From RUG369 sp050949645 (lineage in GTDB: Bacteria > Planctomycetota > Planctomycetia > Pirellulales > Thermoguttaceae), in NCBI GenBank assembly GCA_050949645.1, contig JBMNGC010000001.1:434001-498000 (forward strand): DNA of 64,000 bases, given 5' to 3'. Numbering within the stretch: the stretch's first letter is position 1; each line of letters starts with the position of its first letter. Made by a program: the position numbers and the translations under genes. Of the stretch, positions 1 to 8,968 are shown one piece after another. Below the pieces are notes generated by a model. It was not told the origin of the DNA. It did not search any database and saw nothing but the letters and a program-made list of their open reading frames with translations.

Positions 1-136
1 TAAAGGTCGTCGCAAGGATCGATTCCACAGGGACTCCGTCTAGCAAAAGCTTGAGATAGCGTTCGCTGAGTTGATAGGTTTTACCAGAACCCGCCGAAGC
101 TCGGATTATCTCATGTCGGTATTCGTTGATCGGCAC
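1..136 (-). CDS. UvrD/RecB-like superfamily 1 helicase, N-terminal fragment (cut by window edge)
   Basis: Reading the minus strand from a GTG at 134-136 gives 45 codons that run off the window. They contain the Walker A motif ASAGSGKT followed by a YLKLLL-type helix and ATTF, which is the usual start of UvrD/AddA/RecB-type helicase-nucleases (motif I, then the TTFTxxAA motif). There is no in-frame ATG between the upstream stop and the P-loop, so GTG is the best start; the Shine-Dalgarno signal is weak. The likely role is ATP-dependent DNA unwinding in recombination and repair. Whether a nuclease domain follows cannot be seen here. Confidence 0.7.
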   Translation of the reverse strand, partial: MPINEYRHEIIRASAGSGKTYQLSERYLKLLLDGVPVESILATTF

Positions 137-225
137 GTTGGTCCCATTCCGCAGAATCGCGAGTTAAACTTTAACAAGTTTGTCGATTATAACTTATTGT
201 CCAGTCTTACGTTGTGATTCTAAGC

Positions 226-258
226 AAAAGACGTCCCCATATCAAGGGGAAAACGTCT
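226..258 (-). terminator. Intrinsic terminator between apbE and the helicase gene
   Basis: Read on the minus strand this is a hairpin of AGACGT and CCCC pairing with GGGG and ACGTCT across a short AT loop, with a small bulge, followed by four T residues. It lies just after the apbE stop codon and separates that gene from the helicase downstream. Confidence 0.5.
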
Positions 259-317
259 AAGCCAAAGCGTTTTCATCCGCGTTTTTAGGCGCGAAGAGGA
301 CCTTAGAATCAAGGAAT

Positions 318-1679
318 TTATCGCCGCGCCTCATCCGGATTGGTCTGTGTTTCGGGTTCTGGCATGGGCTCGTTTGCGATATCTGTTCTGACGGAGGCCT
401 TGAATGTTTTGGACATGTGTTCCTCGAGTGTCGAGGCGGAATCGTCGTAGCGAGATAGAAAAAGGACGGCGATCCCCAGTTCGTCTGCGAGGGGGAGTCC
501 TTCTTCGACTCCGAGAACGGAGAACGCCGTGGCAAACGCGTCAGATTGGGCGCAGGAGAGTTCATTGCCGTCGGTGGAAACAACGGAGACAGAGCCAAGA
601 ATGTTTTCGGGCTCATCGTTGACGTCGACCATCTCGGTTGGTCGTCCGGAGCGCGGATCGACCAAATGAGAGATCCTCAAGTTGCCAATTTGCAAGTGGT
701 TATTGTAATCGCCGCTGGTCGCGAGTACGCTACTTTTTTCTTCAGAGCCGAAGTAGAGATAGCGGTACATATCAGGAATATAGCGGGCCGCGATCTCGGA
801 CGAGACGACTTCAGGCCTTTGGACGCCGAGAGTCCAGTCTTTGACTTCACCAGTGTGCGAGTCGAATTTTTTACCGCGGCATCGGATTTCGCCGCCGACG
901 TCGATGAGGTAATCTTCGATTTCTTCTTTCTCGAGCGCGTCGGCGACGACGTCGACTGCATAGCCCTTAGCGATGCTGGAGAGATCGATCGAGAGATCGG
1001 GGACGGTTTTTTTCAGGGCGGGCTCAGGTTCGAATCGAACTTGCAATTTATCGTATCCGACGCGGCTTCTCAACGCGTTAATTTCTTCGTCGGTGGGGAA
1101 GGAGACAAGCGCAGATTTATTCGGACCGAAGCGATACAGGTCAACGAGAGGGGCGACGGTTATGTCGAAGGCGCCGTCGGTTTTGGCGGATACGTCCTGC
1201 GCGATCGAAACCATTTTCGCAAGATCTTCTGAGACAGGGAACCAGTCCGTGGATTTACTACGATTGAACCGGGAGACCTCAGAATCGGCGCGGTAAGTTG
1301 AGGCGGAGGCGTCGATTTTGTCGAGCTCGCGTTGGACTATTCGAGAAAGGAGCGCCTCGCAGGAATCGATAATCTCATCTTCAGGCTGATCCAGAAGTTG
1401 TTTGTTTTTACCAGAGTCGCTCTCGTAATTGAGTTTTACCAGGCGCGCGCTACTCGAAACGATTGCCGCATGCCACTGCGTTCCCATCGTCTTGCCAACA
1501 ATTTTGAAGGTCTGGCGCGCAGAATCGTCTTCTCGAGGTTTATCGAGATAAGGTTTCACCGTAAAGTAGACGAGTCCGAGGACGAGCAAAACCCTGATGA
1601 TCATAGAGAACGAGGATTTGTTTTGCGGTTCCTGCTGCTGATCGGAGTCTGTTGATTTTTTCGTAGCTTCTGTCGACAT
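318..1679 (-). CDS. apbE: FAD:protein FMN transferase, membrane-anchored
   Basis: The 453-aa product is an ApbE-family flavin transferase, which uses FAD and Mg2+ to attach FMN covalently to Thr/Ser of target flavoproteins such as the Rnf and Nqr subunits. Visible motifs are MGTQWH near residue 65, DGAFDITVAPL at 168-178, the IDLSSIAKGYAVD signature at 231-243, VGGEI at 261, ATSGDY at 320 and HLVDPRSGRP at 338-347. Residues 26-42 form one hydrophobic helix without a lipobox, so it is probably a signal anchor with the enzyme outside the cytoplasm. No Nqr or Rnf gene is in view, so the target is unknown. It is slightly longer than usual (about 330-350 aa) because of the N-terminal anchor and internal insertions. 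Confidence 0.9.
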   Translation of the reverse strand: MSTEATKKSTDSDQQQEPQNKSSFSMIIRVLLVLGLVYFTVKPYLDKPREDDSARQTFKIVGKTMGTQWHAAIVSSSARLVKLNYESDSGKNKQLLDQPEDEIIDSCEALLSRIVQRELDKIDASASTYRADSEVSRFNRSKSTDWFPVSEDLAKMVSIAQDVSAKTDGAFDITVAPLVDLYRFGPNKSALVSFPTDEEINALRSRVGYDKLQVRFEPEPALKKTVPDLSIDLSSIAKGYAVDVVADALEKEEIEDYLIDVGGEIRCRGKKFDSHTGEVKDWTLGVQRPEVVSSEIAARYIPDMYRYLYFGSEEKSSVLATSGDYNNHLQIGNLRISHLVDPRSGRPTEMVDVNDEPENILGSVSVVSTDGNELSCAQSDAFATAFSVLGVEEGLPLADELGIAVLFLSRYDDSASTLEEHMSKTFKASVRTDIANEPMPEPETQTNPDEARR

Positions 1680-1729
1680 TGGAAAATCCTAAATCGTTGA
1701 ACAGTCGTTTTGGGGGTGGGAGCGCGACG

Positions 1730-3019
1730 TCACAAAATGAGCATTGCGTCGCCGTAGCTGTAGAAGCGGTAATCATCGGCAATCGCCACTTCGTAGGCGC
1801 GCTTGATGAGTTCGTCGCCGCCGAAGGTGCGAATGAGGATAATAAGCGTCGATTTCGGGAGATGAAAATTGGTGAAGATGGCGTCCACCGTCTTAAAATT
1901 ATATGGCGGGCGGATGAAGAGATCCGTCTGGCCCGTGAACGCGCGGAGTTTGTAGTCGTTGAGTCCGGTCGAGTCGATCGTTCCGTCAGGTTTGACATTG
2001 CTTGCCGATTCGAGTGTTCTCACCGACGTCGTTCCAATCGCGATAACGCGTCCGCCGCGCGCTTTGCGCTCCTTAATCGTACGAACGACCTCATCCGAGA
2101 TCGTCGCGTATTCAGCATGCATATGATGCTCTGAAATTTTCGAAGTCTTAATAGGCTTGAAGGTGCCCGCGCCAACATGCAGCGTGACCGGACAGATCGC
2201 AACGCCCATCTGTCTGATATCTTCGAGAAGCTCTTTGGTAAAATGCAATCCTGCGGTCGGGGCTGCAACGGCGCCTGGTTCCTTGGCATAGACAGTCTGG
2301 TAGTTTTCACGGTCTTCTGGAACCATACGTCCGCAACGAATGTAGGGTGGAATCGGCACCCAGCCGACCCTATCGAGGAAGGAGAAGGTATCCTCACCCT
2401 CGTCGAAAAGCGGGCGAACGATCAGCGTTTTTTCTTCGGTATGGGCGACAACTTCAAGAAAACCATCTGCTCCTGTTCCGTGGGAATTCATGAGTCGAAT
2501 CTGTTCACCCGGTCTGAGATATCCTCGGGTTTTCGACATAATTTCCCATATTCCGCGAGGATCACGATGCAGGAAGAGACCTTCCCAACGTCCGCCCGTA
2601 TTAACGCGAGAACCGATAAGTCTTGCCGGCACCACTTTGGTATTGTTGAGAACAATGACGTCGTTCGGACGCAGAAATTCAACGACGTCAGAACAATGAC
2701 GGTGCAGGATTTTTTGATTCGCGCGGTCTACGACCATCATTCTTGCGCGTTCGCGATTCAAGCGCGGCGTCTGCGCAATAAGGCGTTCTGGAAGCGCGTA
2801 GTCGTAGGCGGCGAGGTCGTCGACGGCCGCCGCATGTACGTTGACGCCTGAAATTGGCGTTTCTACTTCAGGTTTTGGCTCGTCGCACGCCGAGGCGCCT
2901 TGAGCGACGGGTTCTGTCTTAGGAACGGCGCTCGACGTCTCAGGTCGAGCATTTTTTCGTTTTTCGTCCTGTTTAGCGCGAGTAAGCGCCGAAAGTATTT
3001 TGTTAAATATATTACTCAA
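1730..3019 (-). CDS. queA: S-adenosylmethionine:tRNA ribosyltransferase-isomerase
   Basis: QueA transfers and isomerises the ribose of SAM onto 7-aminomethyl-7-deazaguanine in tRNA, making epoxyqueuosine. The family core starts near residue 68 (DDLAAYDYALPERLIAQTP) and continues with HRHCSDVVEFL, ALV/VVLNNTKVVPARL, GRWEGLF and PTAGLHFT motifs to the C-terminal FGG and YRFYSYGDAMLI. The protein is 429 aa, about 70 more than typical, because of a Lys/Glu/Pro-rich low-complexity N-terminus. Translation might begin later, but no later Met precedes the core except within the poorly conserved stretch. It lies 50 bp upstream of apbE on the same strand, so the two may be co-transcribed. Confidence 0.93.
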   Translation of the reverse strand: MSNIFNKILSALTRAKQDEKRKNARPETSSAVPKTEPVAQGASACDEPKPEVETPISGVNVHAAAVDDLAAYDYALPERLIAQTPRLNRERARMMVVDRANQKILHRHCSDVVEFLRPNDVIVLNNTKVVPARLIGSRVNTGGRWEGLFLHRDPRGIWEIMSKTRGYLRPGEQIRLMNSHGTGADGFLEVVAHTEEKTLIVRPLFDEGEDTFSFLDRVGWVPIPPYIRCGRMVPEDRENYQTVYAKEPGAVAAPTAGLHFTKELLEDIRQMGVAICPVTLHVGAGTFKPIKTSKISEHHMHAEYATISDEVVRTIKERKARGGRVIAIGTTSVRTLESASNVKPDGTIDSTGLNDYKLRAFTGQTDLFIRPPYNFKTVDAIFTNFHLPKSTLIILIRTFGGDELIKRAYEVAIADDYRFYSYGDAMLIL

Positions 3020-3291
3020 AATTCAGTTCCTGAAAACGCAGGAAAATTAATAACTATCGTTTAAAGCGCTGAAAATCGAAGCGTCAACGTACAGTATTAT
3101 AGCGGGTTCTCTATTCTTTAAAAGACGAAGAATTTCTTTTTTTGACTGGCGATAACTTACATTTTCACGCAAGTTAGCGCGAAAATATACACCGTCAGTC
3201 TCGTCGACGTCACGAGGTCAAAGAGCGAGTTGAGACTGAAAAAAGTTTAACTCAAACGCCGGTATTGTTAAACAGCGCCAAATTCTCTATT

Positions 3292-4536
3292 ATGTCGAGT
3301 GGGGAGTCAAGAGTAAGAGCGACGTTGTCGACGACGGGAGAAGACAGATTGGGCGATTCAGGAGACAAGAGGAGGCTGGCGGACGCTGAAACTGCGCCTG
3401 GAGCGTCGCCAACTCGCGTGGCGCTCCTGATTTTAGAGCTTTCAGTTGGCGGCGCGGAGAAAGCGCTCTTTCAGCTTGCGACGACGCTTGATCGCGAACG
3501 ATTTACGCCGATTGTCTATTCCCTTAGCGGGCGAGCCAGGGATCGAAAAAACTCCCTCGCTCCGGAACTTCGCGCGCATGGCGTCGAGGTTGTTGAACTT
3601 GGGTTGCGCTGCGCGTTGGGCGCGCCCCTTGCTATGATCAAACTGAGTCGAGCGCTCCGCCGGGATCGCGTCGACGTTTTGCAGTGCTTTATGTTTCATG
3701 CAAACATTTTGGGACGTTTTGCAGGACGTATCGCGGGCGTTCCGGTCGTGTGCTCAGGAGTTCGAGTCGCCGAACGAGACGCGCCGTGTCGAATTTGGCT
3801 TGATCGTTTTACGCGACGACTGGTCGACGCGTGGGTGTGCGTTGGCGAATCGGTTGCGGAGTTTACACGTAAGTCGGGTATACCAGAGGAGCGCGTGACT
3901 TCGATTCCCAATGGCGTCGCGGCTCTTTCCCTGGACCAGGCGTCGCTGCCGGAAAGATCCGGCGGACGTAAGAGAATGATCAGCGTTGGACGTCTCGCGC
4001 GCCAGAAGGGGTTCGACTGGCTTTTTGAGAGTTCAGACGTATGGCTATCGAATGAGATACGAGAAAACTGGACGCTTTGGCTCGTTGGAGAAGGCGAGGA
4101 ACGCGAGTCGCTCGAGCGACTTTGCGATAAGAAAGGACTTGGCGATTTCGTTCGATTTACAGGTTGGCGTTCCGATGCGAAGGAACTGATGGCGGGGTCG
4201 GAACTCTTCCTGTTGCCCTCCCGCTGGGAAGGAATGCCTAACGCGCTTTTGGAGGCCTGCGCTTTAGGACTCCCAGCGCTCTGCGCGCGAGTTGAGGGCG
4301 TCGAAGAAATTCTCGGTCCCAACTCGGAGTTGCAGAGTTGCGAGCCAGGCGACCTCGAAGAGTGGCGCGATAAGCTGACTCGTCTGACTTCAGACGCGGA
4401 GCTTCGTTGCGAGTTAGGAAAAAGGAATCGTCTTCGGGTGATTTCAGAGTTTAATGTTGAATCGACGACGTGTCGTTACGAGACGCTTTGGGCGCGTCTT
4501 TTGAAGAAGAAGAGATCAGACTGCCAGTTGTGTTAG
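3292..4536 (+). CDS. Glycosyltransferase family 4 (GT-B fold)
   Basis: This is a GT-B glycosyltransferase. The N-terminal Rossmann domain opens with RVALLILELSVGGAEKALFQLA, the usual GGAE loop. The C-terminal nucleotide-sugar site carries SVGRLARQKGFDWL, then LVGEGEERESLERL, LLPSRWEGMPNALLEACALGLP and an E-x7-E motif. Such enzymes build lipopolysaccharide or exopolysaccharide; donor and acceptor cannot be told from the sequence. I chose the ATG at 3292; the frame extends to a TTG at 3265, but that start has no better ribosome site. The first 45 residues are charged and look disordered. It stands alone upstream of an unrelated secreted protein. Confidence 0.85.
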   Translation: MSSGESRVRATLSTTGEDRLGDSGDKRRLADAETAPGASPTRVALLILELSVGGAEKALFQLATTLDRERFTPIVYSLSGRARDRKNSLAPELRAHGVEVVELGLRCALGAPLAMIKLSRALRRDRVDVLQCFMFHANILGRFAGRIAGVPVVCSGVRVAERDAPCRIWLDRFTRRLVDAWVCVGESVAEFTRKSGIPEERVTSIPNGVAALSLDQASLPERSGGRKRMISVGRLARQKGFDWLFESSDVWLSNEIRENWTLWLVGEGEERESLERLCDKKGLGDFVRFTGWRSDAKELMAGSELFLLPSRWEGMPNALLEACALGLPALCARVEGVEEILGPNSELQSCEPGDLEEWRDKLTRLTSDAELRCELGKRNRLRVISEFNVESTTCRYETLWARLLKKKRSDCQLC

Positions 4537-4575
4537 CGCAGTGGAAACCACGGCAAGCACGGTAGAAAGGGTCGA

Positions 4576-5850
4576 GTGGAAAAGATGAAAAATCGTACGT
4601 TTGCTTTAGCCCTGGCGACGTCGTTCCTGATGTGCGCGACGACGCTAACCGCACATGCCGCGGAGTATACGGTTAAGCGCGTTGCTGAACTTTATGAGGC
4701 GCAGTGGGACGCCGTGAACGCGATGCGCCTCGATTTTAGACGCGAGATTCGTACCCGAACAGCCAAGAATGACTACGACTCCTGTTCGTGGGAGATGATA
4801 GGAGAGAAGACGAAGGTCATCGAAGGGCGATTTACGAGACTTCTGAGCGACCCCCTCGATCCAGATTCACTTCCCATTGTGGCGAGTGTCGTCTCCAAAA
4901 GTTATTACGACGGAACAAAGACGTACGAGCTTACAGAGCCTATCGACGCATGGCCTATCGAAGAGTTCGACCTTTCTGAATATGAAGAGTACCGTCGCCG
5001 CGGCGCGCGCGCCACGATTTCCAATCGTAATAAGCTTTGGCGATTCTGGTACTCTTGTCCTATCCCGCGCTATTTTATGATCCCATCGGAGACGGAACTC
5101 CTTACGCTTACGCAGCTTACGGAGAAATATCCCTCTCGTATCATCAAGCGCACCAGAAGTGATCGCGGCGATAATCTTATTCAGTTGGAGATTCGAAACG
5201 ACGCTGTTGTCGGCACATACAGTTCAATCTTTAAAGCCTGGGCTCTCTATATTTCTCTGAATATTGATAAGAATTTTGCGGTCGCAGGTTATCAACTTTC
5301 CGTTACCCCTAATCGCGATCCGCAGAAGAAAGTTTTTACGGAGTATTCGGTTGGCAATTTCAAGGAGTTTCCTCACGGAATATGGTTGCCGACGAACGTC
5401 GAATATCGCGAGCATAGCGGTGGCTCGCGCAGCGCGCTTACGAGGATTGCCATTCGCGGCGTCGCCATCAACGTGCCGTCCCCCGACTTCGACGATTTCA
5501 AGTTTCTGCCTGGAATGGTCGTCAACGAGGAGGTTTGGGATCTCGATGAGAAGAAAGTCTGGACTCGTCCAGAAGTACGCGTTCACATTTGGGGAAAGGA
5601 CGACGCCCCTGAACGAACTTTCGAAAGCGTAGAGGAATTCCGAAAATTCTTTGCAGACGAGTATGGAATTGAGCCCTACGAAGATAGTTCCAATCCCGGT
5701 TTTAAGTTGATGGGGCGACGGCGGAACGCCTTAGCATTCTTCGGATCGTGCGTTTGCCTTATTGCCTTTATCATGTTGGTCTTCTATACGCGCCGCTCTC
5801 CGAAGCCAAGCGACTATCTCGAGTTGAAAGAAAAGGGGAAAGAAGCCTGA
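4576..5850 (+). CDS. Secreted protein of unknown function with C-terminal membrane helix
   Basis: I do not recognise a named family. The protein is 424 aa, with a signal peptide (FALALATSFLMCATTLTAHA, cut after AHA near residue 29) and a second hydrophobic segment near residues 390-407 (LAFFGSCVCLIAFIMLVFY), followed by a positively charged tail. The bulk therefore lies outside the cytoplasm on a C-terminal anchor. The middle contains beta-rich stretches that recall planctomycete lipoprotein-sorting (LolA-like) folds, but that is only an impression. Start is GTG at 4576 with AGAAAGGG just upstream; an ATG at 4585 is the alternative. A 39-bp gap follows the glycosyltransferase gene, so co-transcription is possible. 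Confidence 0.65.
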   Translation: MEKMKNRTFALALATSFLMCATTLTAHAAEYTVKRVAELYEAQWDAVNAMRLDFRREIRTRTAKNDYDSCSWEMIGEKTKVIEGRFTRLLSDPLDPDSLPIVASVVSKSYYDGTKTYELTEPIDAWPIEEFDLSEYEEYRRRGARATISNRNKLWRFWYSCPIPRYFMIPSETELLTLTQLTEKYPSRIIKRTRSDRGDNLIQLEIRNDAVVGTYSSIFKAWALYISLNIDKNFAVAGYQLSVTPNRDPQKKVFTEYSVGNFKEFPHGIWLPTNVEYREHSGGSRSALTRIAIRGVAINVPSPDFDDFKFLPGMVVNEEVWDLDEKKVWTRPEVRVHIWGKDDAPERTFESVEEFRKFFADEYGIEPYEDSSNPGFKLMGRRRNALAFFGSCVCLIAFIMLVFYTRRSPKPSDYLELKEKGKEA

Positions 5851-5967
5851 ATCGCAGGGTGTTTTACGAGTAATTCCAAGGGGTGCGATCTTTCAATTAA
5901 ACGCACATAATCGGGGCCCTTTTCTTTTCTTCCCCCTTGTCATTTTTCAATATTGGTAAGCTTTTCC

Positions 5968-5996
5968 TTGAAAAAGCAATCTTTCCCGTTTATGAT
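5968..5996 (+). promoter_or_regulatory. Sigma-70-like promoter of the redox/glycosidase operon
   Basis: TTGAAA at 5968-5973 and TATGAT at 5991-5996 are separated by exactly 17 bp, about 65 bp before the SDR start codon. This is one of the best promoter matches in the window and fits four plus-strand genes downstream with short gaps. Confidence 0.6.
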
Positions 5997-6064
5997 TTAG
6001 ACATGGGAGCGAGAGGCGCCGTTCTCCTGTCTGAAATCGTCTGCGGCGCGGCTGAGGTGTGATC

Positions 6065-6835
6065 ATGAAGAACGTACTGGTAACTGGCGGCGGACGCGGG
6101 ATCGGCGCAGGAATCGTTGAAGCGTTGTCTGCTGAATCCTGGAACGTCGCGTTTTGCGGACGTAAACCTGCCGATGAACTGAAGGAACGCTGCGAGCGAC
6201 TCGAGGAGCGTTTCGGAACAAAGGTTGTCTATTTTCAGGGCGACGTTTCTAATGGCGACGATCGTCTGCGCGTCTTTGATTCGACTCTTGACGCGTTTGG
6301 CGAGCTCAACGCGCTTGTGAACAACGCAGGCGTCGCGCCTCTGGTGCGCGCCGATATTCTTGACGCAACCGAAGAAAGCTACGATCGCGTGATGAATATC
6401 AACCTCAAAGGTCCATATTTTTTGACGCAACTCGTCGCTCGATATATGGTTGAGCAAAAGAAGAAGGATGATTCTTTTAATGCGGCGATCGTTAACATAG
6501 GCAGCGTGTCCGCCACCGTAGCAAGCGTAAGTCGCGGCGAATATTGCCTTTCAAAGGCAGGCGTGGCGATGGCGACGCTACTCTGGGCGGTCCGGCTCGC
6601 AGAATTTGGAATTCCCGTCTACGAAATTCGTCCCGGCATTATCAAGAGCGATATGACAGCGGCGGTCACTGAGAAATATGATAAGCTTATTGCCGAAGGA
6701 CTGACGCTTCAACCGCGCTGGGGGACGCCGGAGGACGTCGGGAAAGCGACGGCGATGCTGTTGCGCGGCGATCTTCCTTACTCGACAGGTCAGTCAATCG
6801 ACGTTGGCGGCGGAATGGATATAGGACGGCTATAA
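6065..6835 (+). CDS. Short-chain dehydrogenase/reductase (FabG-like)
   Basis: This is a classical SDR of about 256 aa. The N-terminal TGGGRGIGAGI is the NAD(P)-binding TGxxxGxG motif, followed by NNAG, the catalytic Ser in NIGSVS, and YCLSK (the YxxxK active site). The C-terminus has RPGIIKSDM and a GQSIDVGGG end typical of 3-oxoacyl-ACP reductase-like enzymes. The SIDVGGGMDIGRL ending suggests an alcohol/ketone oxidoreductase rather than the essential FabG of fatty-acid synthesis, because no fab genes are near. I prefer the ATG at 6065 (GAGG seven bases upstream) over the GTG at 6059. It is the first gene of a four-gene run with a flavoprotein, an OYE and a glycosidase. Confidence 0.88.
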   Translation: MKNVLVTGGGRGIGAGIVEALSAESWNVAFCGRKPADELKERCERLEERFGTKVVYFQGDVSNGDDRLRVFDSTLDAFGELNALVNNAGVAPLVRADILDATEESYDRVMNINLKGPYFLTQLVARYMVEQKKKDDSFNAAIVNIGSVSATVASVSRGEYCLSKAGVAMATLLWAVRLAEFGIPVYEIRPGIIKSDMTAAVTEKYDKLIAEGLTLQPRWGTPEDVGKATAMLLRGDLPYSTGQSIDVGGGMDIGRL

Positions 6836-6865
6836 CGCGCTTCGGCGGCGAAACATTGGAGTCAG

Positions 6866-8932
6866 ATGAAGCTTTATTCGTATCATACGTTAGTTCTTGG
6901 CAGCGGCGCGGCGGGACTTGCCGCAGCGGTTCGACTCCGTGCAGAAGGCGTCGAGAATCTCGCTATCGTGACTGAAGGACTGGATCAGGGAACGTCGATC
7001 AATACTGGCAGCGATAAGCAGACGTACTACAAACCTTCTCTTTGCGGCGCGACTCCAGATTCGCCTCGTGCGGTTGCGGAGTCGTATCTGACGGCCGGCG
7101 GCGCCGACGGCGATCTTGCGCTAGTGGAAGCGGCGACCGCGACTCGCGCGTTTTTTCATCTCGTCAACCTCGGCGTTCCTTTTCCTCGCGACGCGTTCGG
7201 TCAATACGCCGGTTATCGCACCGATCACGACCCTGCGCGCCGCGCGACCAGTTGCGGACCATACACATCGCGGGAAATGTGCCTCGCGCTGATACGAGAG
7301 GTTCGTCGTCGTGAAATTCCCGTCCTTGAGAATCGCGTCGCCGTACGGCTACTGGCTACCCATCCGACAGAATCAGGCGCTGATCAAGATTCGGCACCGC
7401 GTCGGCGCGCGTTGGGGTTTATTTGCGTCAATCGCGAGACGGGGGAGTTTGAGGCCTACCGAGCGAAGAACGTCGTTTTTGCGGTCGGAGGACCTGGCGG
7501 GCTGTATAATAATAGCGTCTATCCAGAGGCGCATACTGGCGCTATTGGACTTGCGCTGGAACTTGGCGCGCTTACGCAAGGGATTCCTGAGAGTCAGTTC
7601 GGACTTGCGTCCTTTACCTCCTTAGAAAATCGTAAGTTAAGGGGAGAACACGCAGGCGTAACGCCTAAGGAATTCCGGTGGAATGTTTCTGGCTCTTTTA
7701 TGCAAGTTGTGCCGAGATTCGTTTCGACGGCGCACGACGGCAAGTCTGAGCCTAACGAGTTTCTCCGCGATTATTTCGACGACCCGGCGACTGCATTTGG
7801 ACTCATTTTTCTCAAAGGGTATCAATGGCCTTTCGACGCGCGCAAGGTTGACGGCGGTTCCTCGCTGATTGATCTGTGCGTGTTTTACGAGACGGCGATT
7901 CGCAAACGCCGCGTCTTTCTCGATTACCGCGTTGATCCGGAGGGGTTTGCGTTTGAACGGTTGCCCGACGAAGCGCGGGAATATCTCGCAAATTCCGGCG
8001 CTGATCAGACGACTCCATTCGCGCGACTCGAACGCATGAACCCTAATGCGGTCGAGCTCTATCGCGACTGGGGGATCGATCTTGAAAACGAGCCGCTTGA
8101 GATCGGCGTTTGCGCACAGCATAACAACGGCGGATTGGCGATCGACCCCTGGTGGCGTTCCGTTAACATTGAGGGCCTTTTTGCGATTGGCGAGGTCGCG
8201 GGTTCTCACGGGGTCGCGCGCCCAGGAGGGTCGGCGCTCAACGCAGGGCAGACGGGAGCGTTTCGCGTCGCGGAGCGAATAAGTCACGACGCGCGAGCAG
8301 ACGCTTCCGCGCCGGAGTTGGAGCCTGCGTTTGTGAGCATGGCGGTTGCGGAAGTTACGGAACTGTGCCGTTTAATGTTATACGCACGTAAGCGCGGCTA
8401 CGACTGGCGAACCGAGCGCGCCGCGTTTAGGACGCGCATGAGCGAATCGGGCGGTTTTTTGCGTTCCAAGTCCAAGCTTGAACGCGCAAGATTCGACGCG
8501 ACAGAGCAACTCGTCAAGCTTTACGGCGGAGAACGTTCGTCGAGTGATGAAGAGCAGGGCGGCGAGCAGCCAGCGACAGCCGACGACGTCGAGACGTTGC
8601 GCAATCTCCAGCTTTGTCTTGCGCACAAAGTTTACCTCGACGCGATCTACGACTCTGTCGTTGCGGGCGTAGGATCTCGTGGGGCGCAATTGACGCTTGA
8701 TCTGAACGGCGCCCCGATTTTGGAGTCTTTTCCTCCCGAATGGCGTGCGCAGGCGGAGGACGCGTCTTTTCGCGACCGCGTTCTATGTTCCTGGCTGACG
8801 TCGAACCCGGGTTCAGATACGTCCTTCTCAACGCGTTCTTTTTGGCGCGATACAAAGCCTATTCCCGAACCGGACGAGTGGTTCGAAAACGTTTGGCGCG
8901 ATTATCGCGAGGGCAAGATATTTGACTCGTAA
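6866..8932 (+). CDS. FAD-dependent oxidoreductase of the fumarate reductase/succinate dehydrogenase flavoprotein family
   Basis: This is a 688-aa flavoprotein. The N-terminal LGSGAAGLAAAVRL (residues 10-23) is the FAD-binding GxGxxG motif, and the TSINTGSDKQTYY loop resembles the FAD-contacting region of FrdA/SdhA and L-aspartate oxidase. The later block GGLAIDPWWRSVNIEGLFAIGEVAG followed by GGSALNAGQTG is the family's C-terminal FAD signature. It has no Tat signal and no heme-binding CxxCH, so it is probably cytoplasmic. No iron-sulfur or membrane-anchor subunit is adjacent, so it is unlikely to be respiratory complex II. Sandwiched between an SDR and an OYE, it may catalyse an enone/alkene or alcohol redox step. 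GGAG precedes the ATG. Confidence 0.82.
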   Translation: MKLYSYHTLVLGSGAAGLAAAVRLRAEGVENLAIVTEGLDQGTSINTGSDKQTYYKPSLCGATPDSPRAVAESYLTAGGADGDLALVEAATATRAFFHLVNLGVPFPRDAFGQYAGYRTDHDPARRATSCGPYTSREMCLALIREVRRREIPVLENRVAVRLLATHPTESGADQDSAPRRRALGFICVNRETGEFEAYRAKNVVFAVGGPGGLYNNSVYPEAHTGAIGLALELGALTQGIPESQFGLASFTSLENRKLRGEHAGVTPKEFRWNVSGSFMQVVPRFVSTAHDGKSEPNEFLRDYFDDPATAFGLIFLKGYQWPFDARKVDGGSSLIDLCVFYETAIRKRRVFLDYRVDPEGFAFERLPDEAREYLANSGADQTTPFARLERMNPNAVELYRDWGIDLENEPLEIGVCAQHNNGGLAIDPWWRSVNIEGLFAIGEVAGSHGVARPGGSALNAGQTGAFRVAERISHDARADASAPELEPAFVSMAVAEVTELCRLMLYARKRGYDWRTERAAFRTRMSESGGFLRSKSKLERARFDATEQLVKLYGGERSSSDEEQGGEQPATADDVETLRNLQLCLAHKVYLDAIYDSVVAGVGSRGAQLTLDLNGAPILESFPPEWRAQAEDASFRDRVLCSWLTSNPGSDTSFSTRSFWRDTKPIPEPDEWFENVWRDYREGKIFDS

Positions 8933-8968
8933 TTGAAACCACAACCTTGTTAGAGATATAGGTCCAGT

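Noticed and set aside
546..1232. 228-codon plus-strand frame in apbE
   Set aside because: It is a shadow of apbE; the minus-strand ApbE motifs are unambiguous.
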